Positions 1 through 9,561 of a stretch of DNA of 64,000 bases are shown here, in pieces. The notes below the pieces were generated by a model. That model ran no database searches and was not told the origin of the DNA. It saw only the letters and a program-made list of their open reading frames with translations. Numbering within the stretch: position 1 is the stretch's first letter; every line of letters begins with the position of its first letter. The position numbers and the translations under genes were made by a program. Source of the DNA: Agarilytica sp033852165 (GTDB lineage: Bacteria; Pseudomonadota; Gammaproteobacteria; Pseudomonadales; Cellvibrionaceae); assembly GCA_033852165.1 (NCBI GenBank), contig JAWSUZ010000089.1:1-64000 (forward strand), in the 5' to 3' direction.

Positions 1-99
1 CTTCGAGTCCGGGGTTTTTTTTGCCTTTAGATCGAGACATTAACTGTATGATGTAAACTAGAGTCGAATATAGAAAATATAAGATTTTAAGGAGAGAAA
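1..99. other. Left edge, upstream region of the NRPS gene
   Basis: This short stretch begins inside something cut by the window edge. The first bases (CTTCGAGTCCGG followed by a T-run) resemble the end of a tRNA T-arm or of a terminator, but too little is present to decide. A good ribosome binding site, AAGGAGAG, lies just before the ATG at 100. No convincing promoter boxes were found. Confidence 0.4.
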
Positions 100-3000
100 A
101 TGGGTTTTGATGTAGGCGTTGAAAAGAAAAGCCCTAGCCAAGTATTAGATGGAAGACGCACTAGAGGATATTTAGAGCGCTTTGCGGATATCGCTCAAAA
201 CAATGGATCAACAATAGCTTTGGTTCTCGGTGATAAGAGCCTAACGTACCGAGAGTTGGATTTTCTATCCCATACAGTTGCTTTATATTTACAAAAAGCA
301 TGCTCAAACGATACTTGCTTTGTCGGACTTCATTTAGGAAAGTCATTTGAAGCGATAGTATCAATATTGGCAGTATTGAAGGCAGGGTACGCTTATGTAC
401 CTATTGATATTAACTTCCCAACGTTACGTAAATATCAAATAGTAACGCAAGCTGCTCTCGAATATGTAATTACAGACAAGAGCAGTAATAATGTTGCTTT
501 TGGCAATGACGTGGTGTTGTTAGACTTGAGTTGTGACTCAATTGCGAAAGCAAGTGATGAGCCCGTAGGATTATTAACCCCGAGCTCCCAAACGATTTCA
601 TATGTACTGTTTACTTCTGGTACAACAGGTGAACCAAAAGGGGTATCAATGCCCTATGACGCGCTGTCTAATCTAGTCAATTGGCAAAGCAAATTCGAGA
701 TTTTCGCTCGTCCCCAGAATACATTGCAATTTGCCTCCTTTGGTTTCGATGTTTCGTTCCAAGAAATATTTACCACGCTATGTTCCGGCGGTAGGCTTGT
801 TATTGCGACAGAAGAACAGAGGACAAATTATAAACAACTTGCTCAGCTGATTGAGCACCATTCTGTGGCTCGTGTTTTTCTGCCTTACTCTGTTTTGGAT
901 GGCTTACTCAATCATTTAGTAAGGCATGAGTATGGTTTGAAATCGCTTATATCAGCCGGTGAGCCGCTTTATCTCAGTGAACAGCTGAAAGGGTATTGTG
1001 AAAAATTCGGTTGCAGCCTAGTAAACCATTATGGTCCAACGGAATCCCATGTTGTCACGCAATATCTAGTAGACGTAAGCGCTTTCGCTGGGGGCTCGTA
1101 TGTGCCAATCGGGAGAGCTATTGATAATGTTGGATTAATTGTCGTTGATATGGATAGAAATCAAGTAGACATTGGGTGCGAAGGGGAGTTGGTGATTACA
1201 GGAAGTTGTTTGGCGTACGGATATGTAAATGACAAGGCACGGACAAAAGAAAAATTTATTGAACTGCAAATTGATAATGAAACTGTTCGTGGATATTTGA
1301 CGGGTGACCAAGTTAAACTTGATGCTGATGGTTGTTTTCATTACATTCGCCGCATAGATAAACAAATCAAAATTAACGGTATTCGGGTAGAGCCGAAAGA
1401 AATTGAAACTGTATTGTGTTCTCATTATTCGGTAGATCGCGCGGTAGTTTTATGTGAAAAAAAAGGTTCTTCATATTCAGTTCTAGGATTTATTAAGTTT
1501 TTTGGTGATGCTCAATCTATGAGTGAACTTAAATGTTGGGCCACTGACCAATTACCGGTACATATGCTCCCCAATCGCTATGTTATGGTTAAAGAGTTTC
1601 CTGTAACTGCAAATGGAAAACTCGACACCGCTTCTTTGCTAAACCAAAACAATTCTGAGGTGTTGAGTTCGCATACGGAAGACGTAAACGAACTTAGCTC
1701 TATTGAAGAAACTACTGCTGAAATTTGGAAAAAGGCACTGAAAGTTGAATCAGTTGGCGTTAATGACAGTTTTTTTGAGCTTGGAGGAAGTTCCTTGCTA
1801 GCAATGAAACTGTTTTCAGATATGGAAGACGCACTTGGGTATTCTTATCGGTTATCTGACATATTTAAATTCCCTACAATTAGATCGCTTCTTGAGAACA
1901 AGCCGACATGTAAAACATTTGGAAACCTGAATATTGCAGAACTTACTGATAAACAGCGTTATCGCGCTTCATTTTCCCAGTTGCAAATGTGGATCGAGTC
2001 CGAAAGATTTGGTAATGATTATACGTATAATACGCCTATAGTTATCAGGGTCGAGCCTTCTCTTTGCCTGGAAAGCCTGAAAAAAGCATTTCGCACTATA
2101 ATTTCTCAGCATTTGGTGTTGTCTTGTATCTATAAATTCGATGGAGACGATCTTTTTCAAGTGCCTATCGATGTCTCAATGTTTGATCTTAATTGTAAAT
2201 TAGGTGTGAATGAATCTGAGATTCCTCTAGTCGTCGAAGAAGCCGCTAAACATTACTTTAAATTGGATCGAGAACTTCCCATTCGAGCATTGTATTTGGA
2301 TGTTAAAGATGGGTGGAATGTGTTGCTAATTAATATACATCATATAGCTGTAGACGAGTGGTCGCATGTAATATTGCTCGAGCAATTAGATGTCGAATAC
2401 AGGAAGAATTTAAACTCTAAAACCGATTTGGCAGAAGATTCTGTTGTAATGGATCTGCGCTACGCACAGTTTTCTGAAGCTCAACGTCGTATGTATGATA
2501 CTGACACATCAGAATGTAACGGCGCGGGGAAGCTGAAATCAAGCATTGAACGCTTGGCGGGGAATGATTCGGAGCTGGGGTTCCAGAGTGGGCATGTATT
2601 CAACGGAGTGATTAAAAACCAAGGCAAGACGCTTCATATTGAATTGCCAAAGGTTTTGAGTCTCGACTTGGTAGCGTTTTCGAAGGAAAATTCAATCTCG
2701 CTTTATAGCTGTTTGTTGGGAGTGTATGTAATATTAATACATCGATTTAGCGGCAAGACAGATATCACTGTCGGCACACCTGTATCATTGCGTGATTCAT
2801 TTGATTCGAAAAATGTTGTTGGATGTTATTTAAATACAATCGCTATCCGAACGATTGTGGATGAAAAAGAAAAGGTTTCTACGCTATTTAAGCGTGTTTC
2901 AGACTCACTGTCTGAGGCTATAGAGAGTAAAGATGTTCCGTTCGAAAAAATTATTGAGTCAATTTCTCCTCGCCGTGACTCTAGTGGCGGGTCAGTTTTT

Positions 3001-5835
3001 TCTACAATGTTCGTTATGCGAGAGTCTTATTCTGACGGAATGCAATTGTTTGATTCATTATGCCGGGTGGAAGATGTTTTCCTTGACGTTGCAAAGTTTA
3101 ATTTGACAACGTTTGCTAAATTCGACGGGCGTAATATTTCACTTAGTTTCGAGTATAAAACTGATGTTTTTGACGAGACGATTGTAAAAAGAGTTGGTAC
3201 GGCGTTTGAACTCGTGGCTCGTCAAATTAGCAGTAACCCAAGCTGTTTTTTGGCTGATATTACAGTTTCTGAAAATACAGACGGTAAGTTTGATCTTAGC
3301 TACCTCGACGATGATTCGCTGCTAACAACAGTACACGATGCCTTTATTAAACAGTCGTTGATCTCTGAAGATTCGATAGCAATTCGCTATCTTGATGAGG
3401 AGCTCTCTTACGGAAAGTTATCCTCTGATGCGAATAGAATCGCAAGTTTTTTACATGATCTGGGTGTTGTGAAGGGGGACACGATAGGATTACTTTCTTC
3501 TCGAAAAGTACCTGCTGTTGTGGCTTCAATGCTTGGTATTTTGCAGTTAGGGGCTGTATATGTACCGCTTGATGGGAATAGTCCGAAAGATAGAATTCAA
3601 TATATTATAGACGATGCGAATTGTCGTCTAGTTTTGGTAGATAACGTCGAAATCTGTCACGGTTTAAAATGTTTATCGTATGAGTTTAGGGATGCATTGA
3701 CGGCTGAGAATAAATCACTGGAGGTTCTGGTCTCGCCTGATGATCTGGCTTCTGTAATGTATACCTCCGGGTCGACTGGAAATCCGAAGGGCGTAATGGT
3801 GCCTCATAGTGGAATCACTCGCCTCGTTTTGGAACCTAACTATATTTCTGTAAGTTCCAGTTCACGCTGTTTACACTTGTCACCGGTGGCCTTTGATGCG
3901 TCTACATTTGAGCTTTGGTTGCCCCTATTGAATGGTGGACTAAGTATTCAGTATCCCTTTCCCGAGTTGCAGTTAGAAAGCTTTGGTGAATTCCTGTCAT
4001 CCCATAACGTCGATACTCTTTGGTTAACCTCTTCATTGTTTAATGCTGTTATTGATACATACCCTGAGTCCCTAATACCTATTACTCAATTGTTGGTAGG
4101 TGGGGAGGCTTTATCGGTTTCTCATATAAATAAAGCAATAAAACTACTTCCCGACACTCAGATAATTAATGGCTACGGACCAACAGAAAATACGACTTTT
4201 ACATGCTGCTACCGCATACCGAAAGGGAAGTTAATTGGCAACGGCTCTGTTCCAATAGGTCGTCCAATTCAAAACACATCTGTATTTATTTTAAATGAAA
4301 GTTTGCAGGCTCTTCCTCCCGGGATTCCGGGAGAACTGTACGTAGGAGGGAAGGGGGTTGCACTTGGCTATTTGAATTTAAGGTCTCTTACTAATGAAAA
4401 GTTTATCGATAATGTGTTTTCGGGTACTGGAAAATTGTATGCAACAGGAGACTTTTGTCGCGTTTTGTCCGATGGAAATGTGGAATTTATTGGTCGAAAA
4501 GATGGACAGATAAAAATTCACGGAAGACGAATAGAGCTAGCCGAAATCGAACTAGCAATAGATCAGTTTGGTGGAGTTTTACAGGTTCATGTTGCTGTAG
4601 CTGATAGCTCAGCAGGTCATCCCGAAATTGTCGCATTTGTGGTGCGCGACGATACAGGCGTTGATCGTGATGTCGTCGATGGTCTGCGTGAGTTTTTAGT
4701 AGGTCGATTGCCAAGCTATATGATTCCACCTCATATTATTACGGTATCTGAGCTCTTTTTGACCTTAAATGGAAAGGTTGATCGAAGTCGATTGTTGGCG
4801 GAGTTGAAGTCTGTCAAAGGTAACGATGACGGGACTATTACTTCTAATAAAAACTTAAGTGATATTGAAGTCGTGGTCACCGGATTGATTGCTAAATCAC
4901 TTTGCCTTACTGAAGTCGATGTCGAAGATAATTTTTTTGAACTCGGAGGCAATTCGTTGCTTGCGATAAAATTGATGAGTGAAATATATAGCTGTGTAGG
5001 AATACGCTTAGTCCTAAGTGATTTTTTTTCGTCCTCAACCATAAAAGAACTCATCGAGGGGGGGCGCAAAGATGACTTTGCGCATACACCCATTTCACTG
5101 CTTTTTTCTGAAGCAAGGACAGGTGAATGCATCTCAGTGTTTCACAATATTTCCTTAGCAAAAAATGTGTTTAAAGCACTAGAAAGTAACAGAACGGTAT
5201 TCGGCCTCCTCTGTGGTAAGCACAGCGAAATTGTGCGTTCTTTTGCGGATGGACAGCCCATTAAAGTGGATTTAGGCGAATTTGTTCAGGAATATTACGA
5301 ACTACTTATTAAGAAACGTCCCAAAGGACCTTACATTTTTGTTGGCCATTCATATGGTGGGCTTATTGCATTTGAATTGGCAAATTATATGCGCAGTCAA
5401 GGTAAGGCTGTTGAAAGCGTCTACTTATTGGATACTATTCTGCCGTCAGCATTAAAAGTATCGAAAACGCGCTACTTTCTGAGCGCTCTGCGGGACGCCA
5501 CCGTTCGTTTTACCAAAAGTTGGCTTCCTCGCTCTCATTCTGCCTCTCCCAAGGACAAGGACGGGGCGCTACTAGGTCTGTATGCCGATTTAATAGCAAA
5601 TTATAGCGGCCCTGATAACCTTTATGATGGCAAGGTTGTTCTTATTCGCTCATGTGAAAGCGTCAAAAAAATCTGTAAACTGCCCGACTATGGCTGGAGC
5701 CAGTTTTTGGCTAAGCCCCTCATCGTTGAAGATGTTGAAGGTGACCATTTTAGTATTATTGAAAGTGATAATATCTCGCCTCTGGTATCAATAATTGAAC
5801 GTGATTTGAGCAGATCTTCAAATCAGACTACATAA
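100..5835 (+). CDS. Dimodular non-ribosomal peptide synthetase (A-PCP-C-A-PCP-TE), predicted Pro-Val
   Basis: A 1911-residue assembly-line enzyme that would activate two amino acids, join them and release the product. Domains in order: adenylation (about 25-510; TSGTTGEPKG near 172, NHYGPTES, NGK lysine), carrier (FFELGGSSL, Ser near 565), condensation (about 620-1050; HHIAVDEWS near 747, a variant of HHxxxDG), second adenylation (about 1085-1570; TSGSTGNPKG, NGYGPTEN), second carrier (GGNSL, Ser near 1619), thioesterase (about 1675-1905; GHSYGG with Ser near 1751, GDH with His near 1883). Lining up the pocket residues by eye gives DVQFIAHVVK for module 1, the classic proline code, and DAFWLGGTFK for module 2, close to the valine code. 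There is no epimerase, starter condensation domain or MbtH gene in view. Release could give a linear Pro-Val peptide or a diketopiperazine; which one cannot be told. It sits 17 nt before dnaE and may be cotranscribed with it. Confidence 0.93.
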   Translation: MGFDVGVEKKSPSQVLDGRRTRGYLERFADIAQNNGSTIALVLGDKSLTYRELDFLSHTVALYLQKACSNDTCFVGLHLGKSFEAIVSILAVLKAGYAYVPIDINFPTLRKYQIVTQAALEYVITDKSSNNVAFGNDVVLLDLSCDSIAKASDEPVGLLTPSSQTISYVLFTSGTTGEPKGVSMPYDALSNLVNWQSKFEIFARPQNTLQFASFGFDVSFQEIFTTLCSGGRLVIATEEQRTNYKQLAQLIEHHSVARVFLPYSVLDGLLNHLVRHEYGLKSLISAGEPLYLSEQLKGYCEKFGCSLVNHYGPTESHVVTQYLVDVSAFAGGSYVPIGRAIDNVGLIVVDMDRNQVDIGCEGELVITGSCLAYGYVNDKARTKEKFIELQIDNETVRGYLTGDQVKLDADGCFHYIRRIDKQIKINGIRVEPKEIETVLCSHYSVDRAVVLCEKKGSSYSVLGFIKFFGDAQSMSELKCWATDQLPVHMLPNRYVMVKEFPVTANGKLDTASLLNQNNSEVLSSHTEDVNELSSIEETTAEIWKKALKVESVGVNDSFFELGGSSLLAMKLFSDMEDALGYSYRLSDIFKFPTIRSLLENKPTCKTFGNLNIAELTDKQRYRASFSQLQMWIESERFGNDYTYNTPIVIRVEPSLCLESLKKAFRTIISQHLVLSCIYKFDGDDLFQVPIDVSMFDLNCKLGVNESEIPLVVEEAAKHYFKLDRELPIRALYLDVKDGWNVLLINIHHIAVDEWSHVILLEQLDVEYRKNLNSKTDLAEDSVVMDLRYAQFSEAQRRMYDTDTSECNGAGKLKSSIERLAGNDSELGFQSGHVFNGVIKNQGKTLHIELPKVLSLDLVAFSKENSISLYSCLLGVYVILIHRFSGKTDITVGTPVSLRDSFDSKNVVGCYLNTIAIRTIVDEKEKVSTLFKRVSDSLSEAIESKDVPFEKIIESISPRRDSSGGSVFSTMFVMRESYSDGMQLFDSLCRVEDVFLDVAKFNLTTFAKFDGRNISLSFEYKTDVFDETIVKRVGTAFELVARQISSNPSCFLADITVSENTDGKFDLSYLDDDSLLTTVHDAFIKQSLISEDSIAIRYLDEELSYGKLSSDANRIASFLHDLGVVKGDTIGLLSSRKVPAVVASMLGILQLGAVYVPLDGNSPKDRIQYIIDDANCRLVLVDNVEICHGLKCLSYEFRDALTAENKSLEVLVSPDDLASVMYTSGSTGNPKGVMVPHSGITRLVLEPNYISVSSSSRCLHLSPVAFDASTFELWLPLLNGGLSIQYPFPELQLESFGEFLSSHNVDTLWLTSSLFNAVIDTYPESLIPITQLLVGGEALSVSHINKAIKLLPDTQIINGYGPTENTTFTCCYRIPKGKLIGNGSVPIGRPIQNTSVFILNESLQALPPGIPGELYVGGKGVALGYLNLRSLTNEKFIDNVFSGTGKLYATGDFCRVLSDGNVEFIGRKDGQIKIHGRRIELAEIELAIDQFGGVLQVHVAVADSSAGHPEIVAFVVRDDTGVDRDVVDGLREFLVGRLPSYMIPPHIITVSELFLTLNGKVDRSRLLAELKSVKGNDDGTITSNKNLSDIEVVVTGLIAKSLCLTEVDVEDNFFELGGNSLLAIKLMSEIYSCVGIRLVLSDFFSSSTIKELIEGGRKDDFAHTPISLLFSEARTGECISVFHNISLAKNVFKALESNRTVFGLLCGKHSEIVRSFADGQPIKVDLGEFVQEYYELLIKKRPKGPYIFVGHSYGGLIAFELANYMRSQGKAVESVYLLDTILPSALKVSKTRYFLSALRDATVRFTKSWLPRSHSASPKDKDGALLGLYADLIANYSGPDNLYDGKVVLIRSCESVKKICKLPDYGWSQFLAKPLIVEDVEGDHFSIIESDNISPLVSIIERDLSRSSNQTT

Positions 5836-5852
5836 GTAAGGTTTTATTTAAT

Positions 5853-8800
5853 ATGAGTGACGCAGGGGCTTTTATCCACCTACGGCTTCGGTCAGAGTTT
5901 TCTATTGTTGACAGTATCGTCAGGGTCAAACCTTTGGTGAAAAAGTTAACTGAATTGAATATGCCTGCCTGTGGGATTTCCGATCACCACAGTTTTATGG
6001 GCTTGATCAAGTTCTATAAAGCAACTCAGGGCTCCGGAATTAAGCCTATATGTGGATGCGACCTTTATTTAGAAGCTCCAGATGATGAATCAAAACCGTC
6101 ACTCTTGACCCTATTTGCTCAGACGGAAGTGGGTTATCGCAATATTACAGAATTGATCTCTCTTAGTTATCAGCATGGGCAAAAGCTCGGAGTGCCCTAC
6201 ATTAAAGCAGAATGGGTAAAGGAGAAGTCTGAAGGCGTTTTGGCCTTGTCAGGTGGTAAATACGGTGAAATTGGTCGTGCACTCATCGGTGGACGGCAAG
6301 ATGACGCTGTAGCAATCTTAAGGCAATACAGTGAAATTTTTCACGATCGCTTTTATATTGAAATACAGCGTACAGGTAGAGAGTCCGACGAACTTTATTT
6401 GCATAAAGCCGTAGAGCTTGCCGCTCAATTTGATTGCCCTGTTGTCGCGACGAATGACGTCCGTTTTGTGGAACCCACTCAATTTGAAGCACATGAGGCT
6501 CGGGTCTGCATTGGTGAGGGGCGCGCGCTAGATGATCCTCGTAGGGAGAAACGATATAGCGAGCAGCAATATTTACGCTCATCAGAAGAAATGATTGAGC
6601 TCTTTAGTGACATTCCCGAAGCGATTGAAAACACAGTAGAAATAGCAAAGCGTTGTTCTTTTGAGATAAAATTAGGGCAATGTTTTTTACCTGAATTCCC
6701 TATTCCAGAAGGAATGACTGAAGACGAGTTTTTCAAAAAAGTCTCATATGATGGTTTAGATAATCGACTTAAGACAATATTGGATACTAGCTCTGACGAT
6801 TATCAAGCACGGAAGCAAGAGTATTACGACCGTCTCGACTTTGAAATGAAGATCATTTGTGAGATGGGGTTCCCGGGTTACTTTCTTATCGTAATGGACT
6901 TTATTCAATGGGCTAAAGATCAAGACATACCGGTTGGGCCGGGACGTGGTTCTGGTGCCGGCTCTTTGGTCGCCTACTCTTTGGATATCACGGATTTGGA
7001 CCCTTTAGAGTACGATTTGCTTTTTGAGCGGTTTTTGAATCCTGAGCGGGTTTCTATGCCGGATTTCGATATTGATTTCTGCATGGAAAAGCGAGATAAA
7101 GTTATTGGCTACGTATCTGATAACTATGGCAAAGCCGCTGTGTCTCAAATTATCACTTTCGGCACCATGGCCGCTAAAGCCGTGGTGCGAGATGTTGCGC
7201 GGGCGCAAGGTAAGTCATATGGTCTTGCGGATAAACTATCAAAAATGATTCCCATGGACATTGGGATGACCCTGTCCAAAGCATACGAGCAAGAAGAAAT
7301 TATCCGCACTTTTTTAAGTAACGATAGTGATGGCCAGGAAATTTGGGATATGGCCTTGCAGCTGGAAGGGATCACCCGAAATGTTGGTAAACATGCGGGT
7401 GGTGTTGTTATCGCACCAACCAAATTAACGGACTTTTCTCCGTTGTACTGTGATGAAACGGGTAGTGGTCTTGTTACACAGTTTGATAAAAATGATGTAG
7501 AAGATGCGGGTCTCGTAAAGTTTGACTTTCTCGGGTTGCGTACACTAACGATCATCGATTGGGCGGTGAAGATGATCAACGTTAAGCGTTCCGAGCATAA
7601 TGAAGAGCCTTTGGATATTGCTTTTATCCCCCTCGACGATAGGCCGACCTTCGAAATGATCAAGCGGGCAGAGACCACAGCGGTATTTCAGCTGGAGTCT
7701 CGTGGGATGAAGGACCTGATTAAGCGTCTGGAACCGGATAGCTTGGAAGAAATGATCGCGTTAGTGGCATTATTCCGTCCTGGTCCTCTCCAATCTGGAA
7801 TGGTTGATGACTTTATTAACCGTAAACATGGGCGAGCCAAAGTGGCCTACCCTGATGCAAAATATCAACATGAGTCATTAAAACCCATTTTGGAGCCGAC
7901 TTACGGCGTCATCGTATATCAAGAGCAAGTCATGCAGATTGCTCAGGTTTTAGCGGGTTACACGCTTGGTGGCGCGGATATGCTGCGTCGGGCTATGGGT
8001 AAGAAAAAACCTGAAGAAATGGCGAAGCAGCGTGAAGTCTTCCAAGAAGGCGCTGCAACTCAGGGCGTTGATCCTGAACTGGCGATTAAAATCTTTGACT
8101 TGGTGGAAAAGTTTGCTGGATATGGTTTTAACAAATCTCATTCGGCTGCTTATGCTTTAGTTTCTTATCAAACGGCATGGCTTAAAGCTAATTATCCGGC
8201 CCATTTTATGGCGGCAACTATGTCGTCAGATATGGATAAAACCGACAAGGTTGTAACCTTTGTTGAAGAGGTTCGCAACATGGGTTTGACTCTGTTTCCA
8301 CCTGACGTTAACAGTGGTGAATTTCAATTTACGGTGAATAAACAAGATCAAATTATTTATGGTCTTGGGGCAATTAAAGGGCTGGGAGAAGGCCCGGTGG
8401 AAAATATTATCGCTGCTCGTGGGGATGAGCCTTTCACAGACTTGTTTAATTTTTGCTCTCGAGTTGACCCTCGAAAGGTCAATAAGAGGGCCTTGGATGC
8501 TCTGGTAAGAAGCGGCGCTTTTGATAATCTCGGGCCCAAAATAGACATCGATTACGACCGAGCAGTAATGCTTCTTGCTACGCCTGAAGCCGTAAAAGCG
8601 GCGGAGCAAAGCACAGCAAATGCTAATTCAGGAATGGTCGATTTGTTTGGTGAGGTGATCCCAACGGGAGGCGAGAGCGGAGATGTCTATCAAGACTTCC
8701 GACAAATAAGACGCTGGACAATGAAAGAGCGCTTGAATGGGGAAAAAGATACTCTTGGACTTTATTTAACCGGCCACCCAATTGATGAATACGAGGAAGA

Positions 8801-9365
8801 GCTTCGACACATGGTGTCGTCGAGGATTTCTCATGTCAAAGCCGATAAAGGCAAGCAAACGGTCGCTGGATTGGTGGTTGCATTTCGCGTGATGAAGACC
8901 AAGAAAGGAGACACTATGGCCTTTATCACTCTGGATGATCGTACCGGTCGTATTGAAATAGCAATATTCTCAGATGTCTACGACGCAAATCGCGAGAAAC
9001 TCATAAAAGACGCGATGTTAGTGATCGAAGGTCAAATTAGCCATGATGATTTTAGTGGCGGATTAAAAATGAGGGCTGACGGAGTTCAGGATCTTACTGA
9101 CGCTCGAATGAATAGTGTGGCTGGCATACGAATATCAGTGGCTCAAGCAGGCTTGCCTATAGGGTATGCCCAGGAATTAAAGAAAGCGCTTACACCATGC
9201 CGGGGAGGACGTTGTGACGTTGTGATTGAATATGCGCACGGTGGCTTTGGTGCAGACCTAATATTGGGGCATGACTGGAAGGTCGATCCGAATGAGGAAC
9301 TTCTGGTCAACTTAAAGGGGATGTTTGGGAATGACAATGTGGAACTAATGCACCGTACACGATAG
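5853..9365 (+). CDS. dnaE: DNA polymerase III alpha subunit
   Basis: The 1170-residue catalytic subunit of the replicative polymerase, close to the 1160 of E. coli. It has an N-terminal PHP domain (HLRLRSEFS, ISDHHSFMG), the C-family polymerase core with catalytic aspartates in PDFDIDF and KFDFLGLRT, a fingers region with GKKKPEEM and FNKSHSAAYA, then a tandem helix-hairpin-helix and an OB fold (VAGLVVAFRVMKTKKGDTMAFITLDD). A TAAGG about 11 nt before the ATG is the likely ribosome binding site. In gammaproteobacteria dnaE normally follows the lpx-rnhB genes and precedes accA. Here accA is in place, but an NRPS gene lies directly upstream. No separate dnaE promoter can be seen in the 17-nt gap, so it may depend on the NRPS transcript or on a promoter inside that gene. 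Confidence 0.98.
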   Translation: MSDAGAFIHLRLRSEFSIVDSIVRVKPLVKKLTELNMPACGISDHHSFMGLIKFYKATQGSGIKPICGCDLYLEAPDDESKPSLLTLFAQTEVGYRNITELISLSYQHGQKLGVPYIKAEWVKEKSEGVLALSGGKYGEIGRALIGGRQDDAVAILRQYSEIFHDRFYIEIQRTGRESDELYLHKAVELAAQFDCPVVATNDVRFVEPTQFEAHEARVCIGEGRALDDPRREKRYSEQQYLRSSEEMIELFSDIPEAIENTVEIAKRCSFEIKLGQCFLPEFPIPEGMTEDEFFKKVSYDGLDNRLKTILDTSSDDYQARKQEYYDRLDFEMKIICEMGFPGYFLIVMDFIQWAKDQDIPVGPGRGSGAGSLVAYSLDITDLDPLEYDLLFERFLNPERVSMPDFDIDFCMEKRDKVIGYVSDNYGKAAVSQIITFGTMAAKAVVRDVARAQGKSYGLADKLSKMIPMDIGMTLSKAYEQEEIIRTFLSNDSDGQEIWDMALQLEGITRNVGKHAGGVVIAPTKLTDFSPLYCDETGSGLVTQFDKNDVEDAGLVKFDFLGLRTLTIIDWAVKMINVKRSEHNEEPLDIAFIPLDDRPTFEMIKRAETTAVFQLESRGMKDLIKRLEPDSLEEMIALVALFRPGPLQSGMVDDFINRKHGRAKVAYPDAKYQHESLKPILEPTYGVIVYQEQVMQIAQVLAGYTLGGADMLRRAMGKKKPEEMAKQREVFQEGAATQGVDPELAIKIFDLVEKFAGYGFNKSHSAAYALVSYQTAWLKANYPAHFMAATMSSDMDKTDKVVTFVEEVRNMGLTLFPPDVNSGEFQFTVNKQDQIIYGLGAIKGLGEGPVENIIAARGDEPFTDLFNFCSRVDPRKVNKRALDALVRSGAFDNLGPKIDIDYDRAVMLLATPEAVKAAEQSTANANSGMVDLFGEVIPTGGESGDVYQDFRQIRRWTMKERLNGEKDTLGLYLTGHPIDEYEEELRHMVSSRISHVKADKGKQTVAGLVVAFRVMKTKKGDTMAFITLDDRTGRIEIAIFSDVYDANREKLIKDAMLVIEGQISHDDFSGGLKMRADGVQDLTDARMNSVAGIRISVAQAGLPIGYAQELKKALTPCRGGRCDVVIEYAHGGFGADLILGHDWKVDPNEELLVNLKGMFGNDNVELMHRTR

Positions 9366-9479
9366 TGCAAATCTTACTTTCAGCGAGTAGGTTCAAATGA
9401 TAGACTTTCGCACCTTTTGAGCACCATTGAGGCTAAAAAGCCCTGCTGTAATAGTAAGCTCTCATAAAAATACGACGAT

Positions 9480-9540
9480 ACCGGTCAATCAACGAAATAA
9501 CCGGTACAGAAAACAACCGGCACATGAAATGACCGGTGCA
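9480..9540 (+). repeat. Short iterated ACCGGY repeat in the accA leader
   Basis: The motif CCGG occurs four times, at 9481, 9501, 9517 and 9533. The last two intervals are both 16 nt. The units read roughly ACCGGTACAGAAAAC, ACCGGCACATGAAAT and ACCGGTGCAGAACAT. They lie between the dnaE stop and the chosen accA start. Role unknown; it could be a regulator binding array or a decayed tandem repeat. Confidence 0.6.
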
Positions 9541-9561
9541 GAACATTACAGGCGATTACCG

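Noticed and set aside
1..25. Possible 3' end of a tRNA at the left edge
   Set aside because: TTCGAGTCC resembles a T-loop, but no acceptor stem or CCA end can be seen and the rest is outside the window.
9427..9561. 45-residue N-terminal extension of AccA from a TTG codon
   Set aside because: The extension is basic, unlike AccA, and lies over the ACCGGY repeat; the ATG at 9562 gives the family length and N-terminus.
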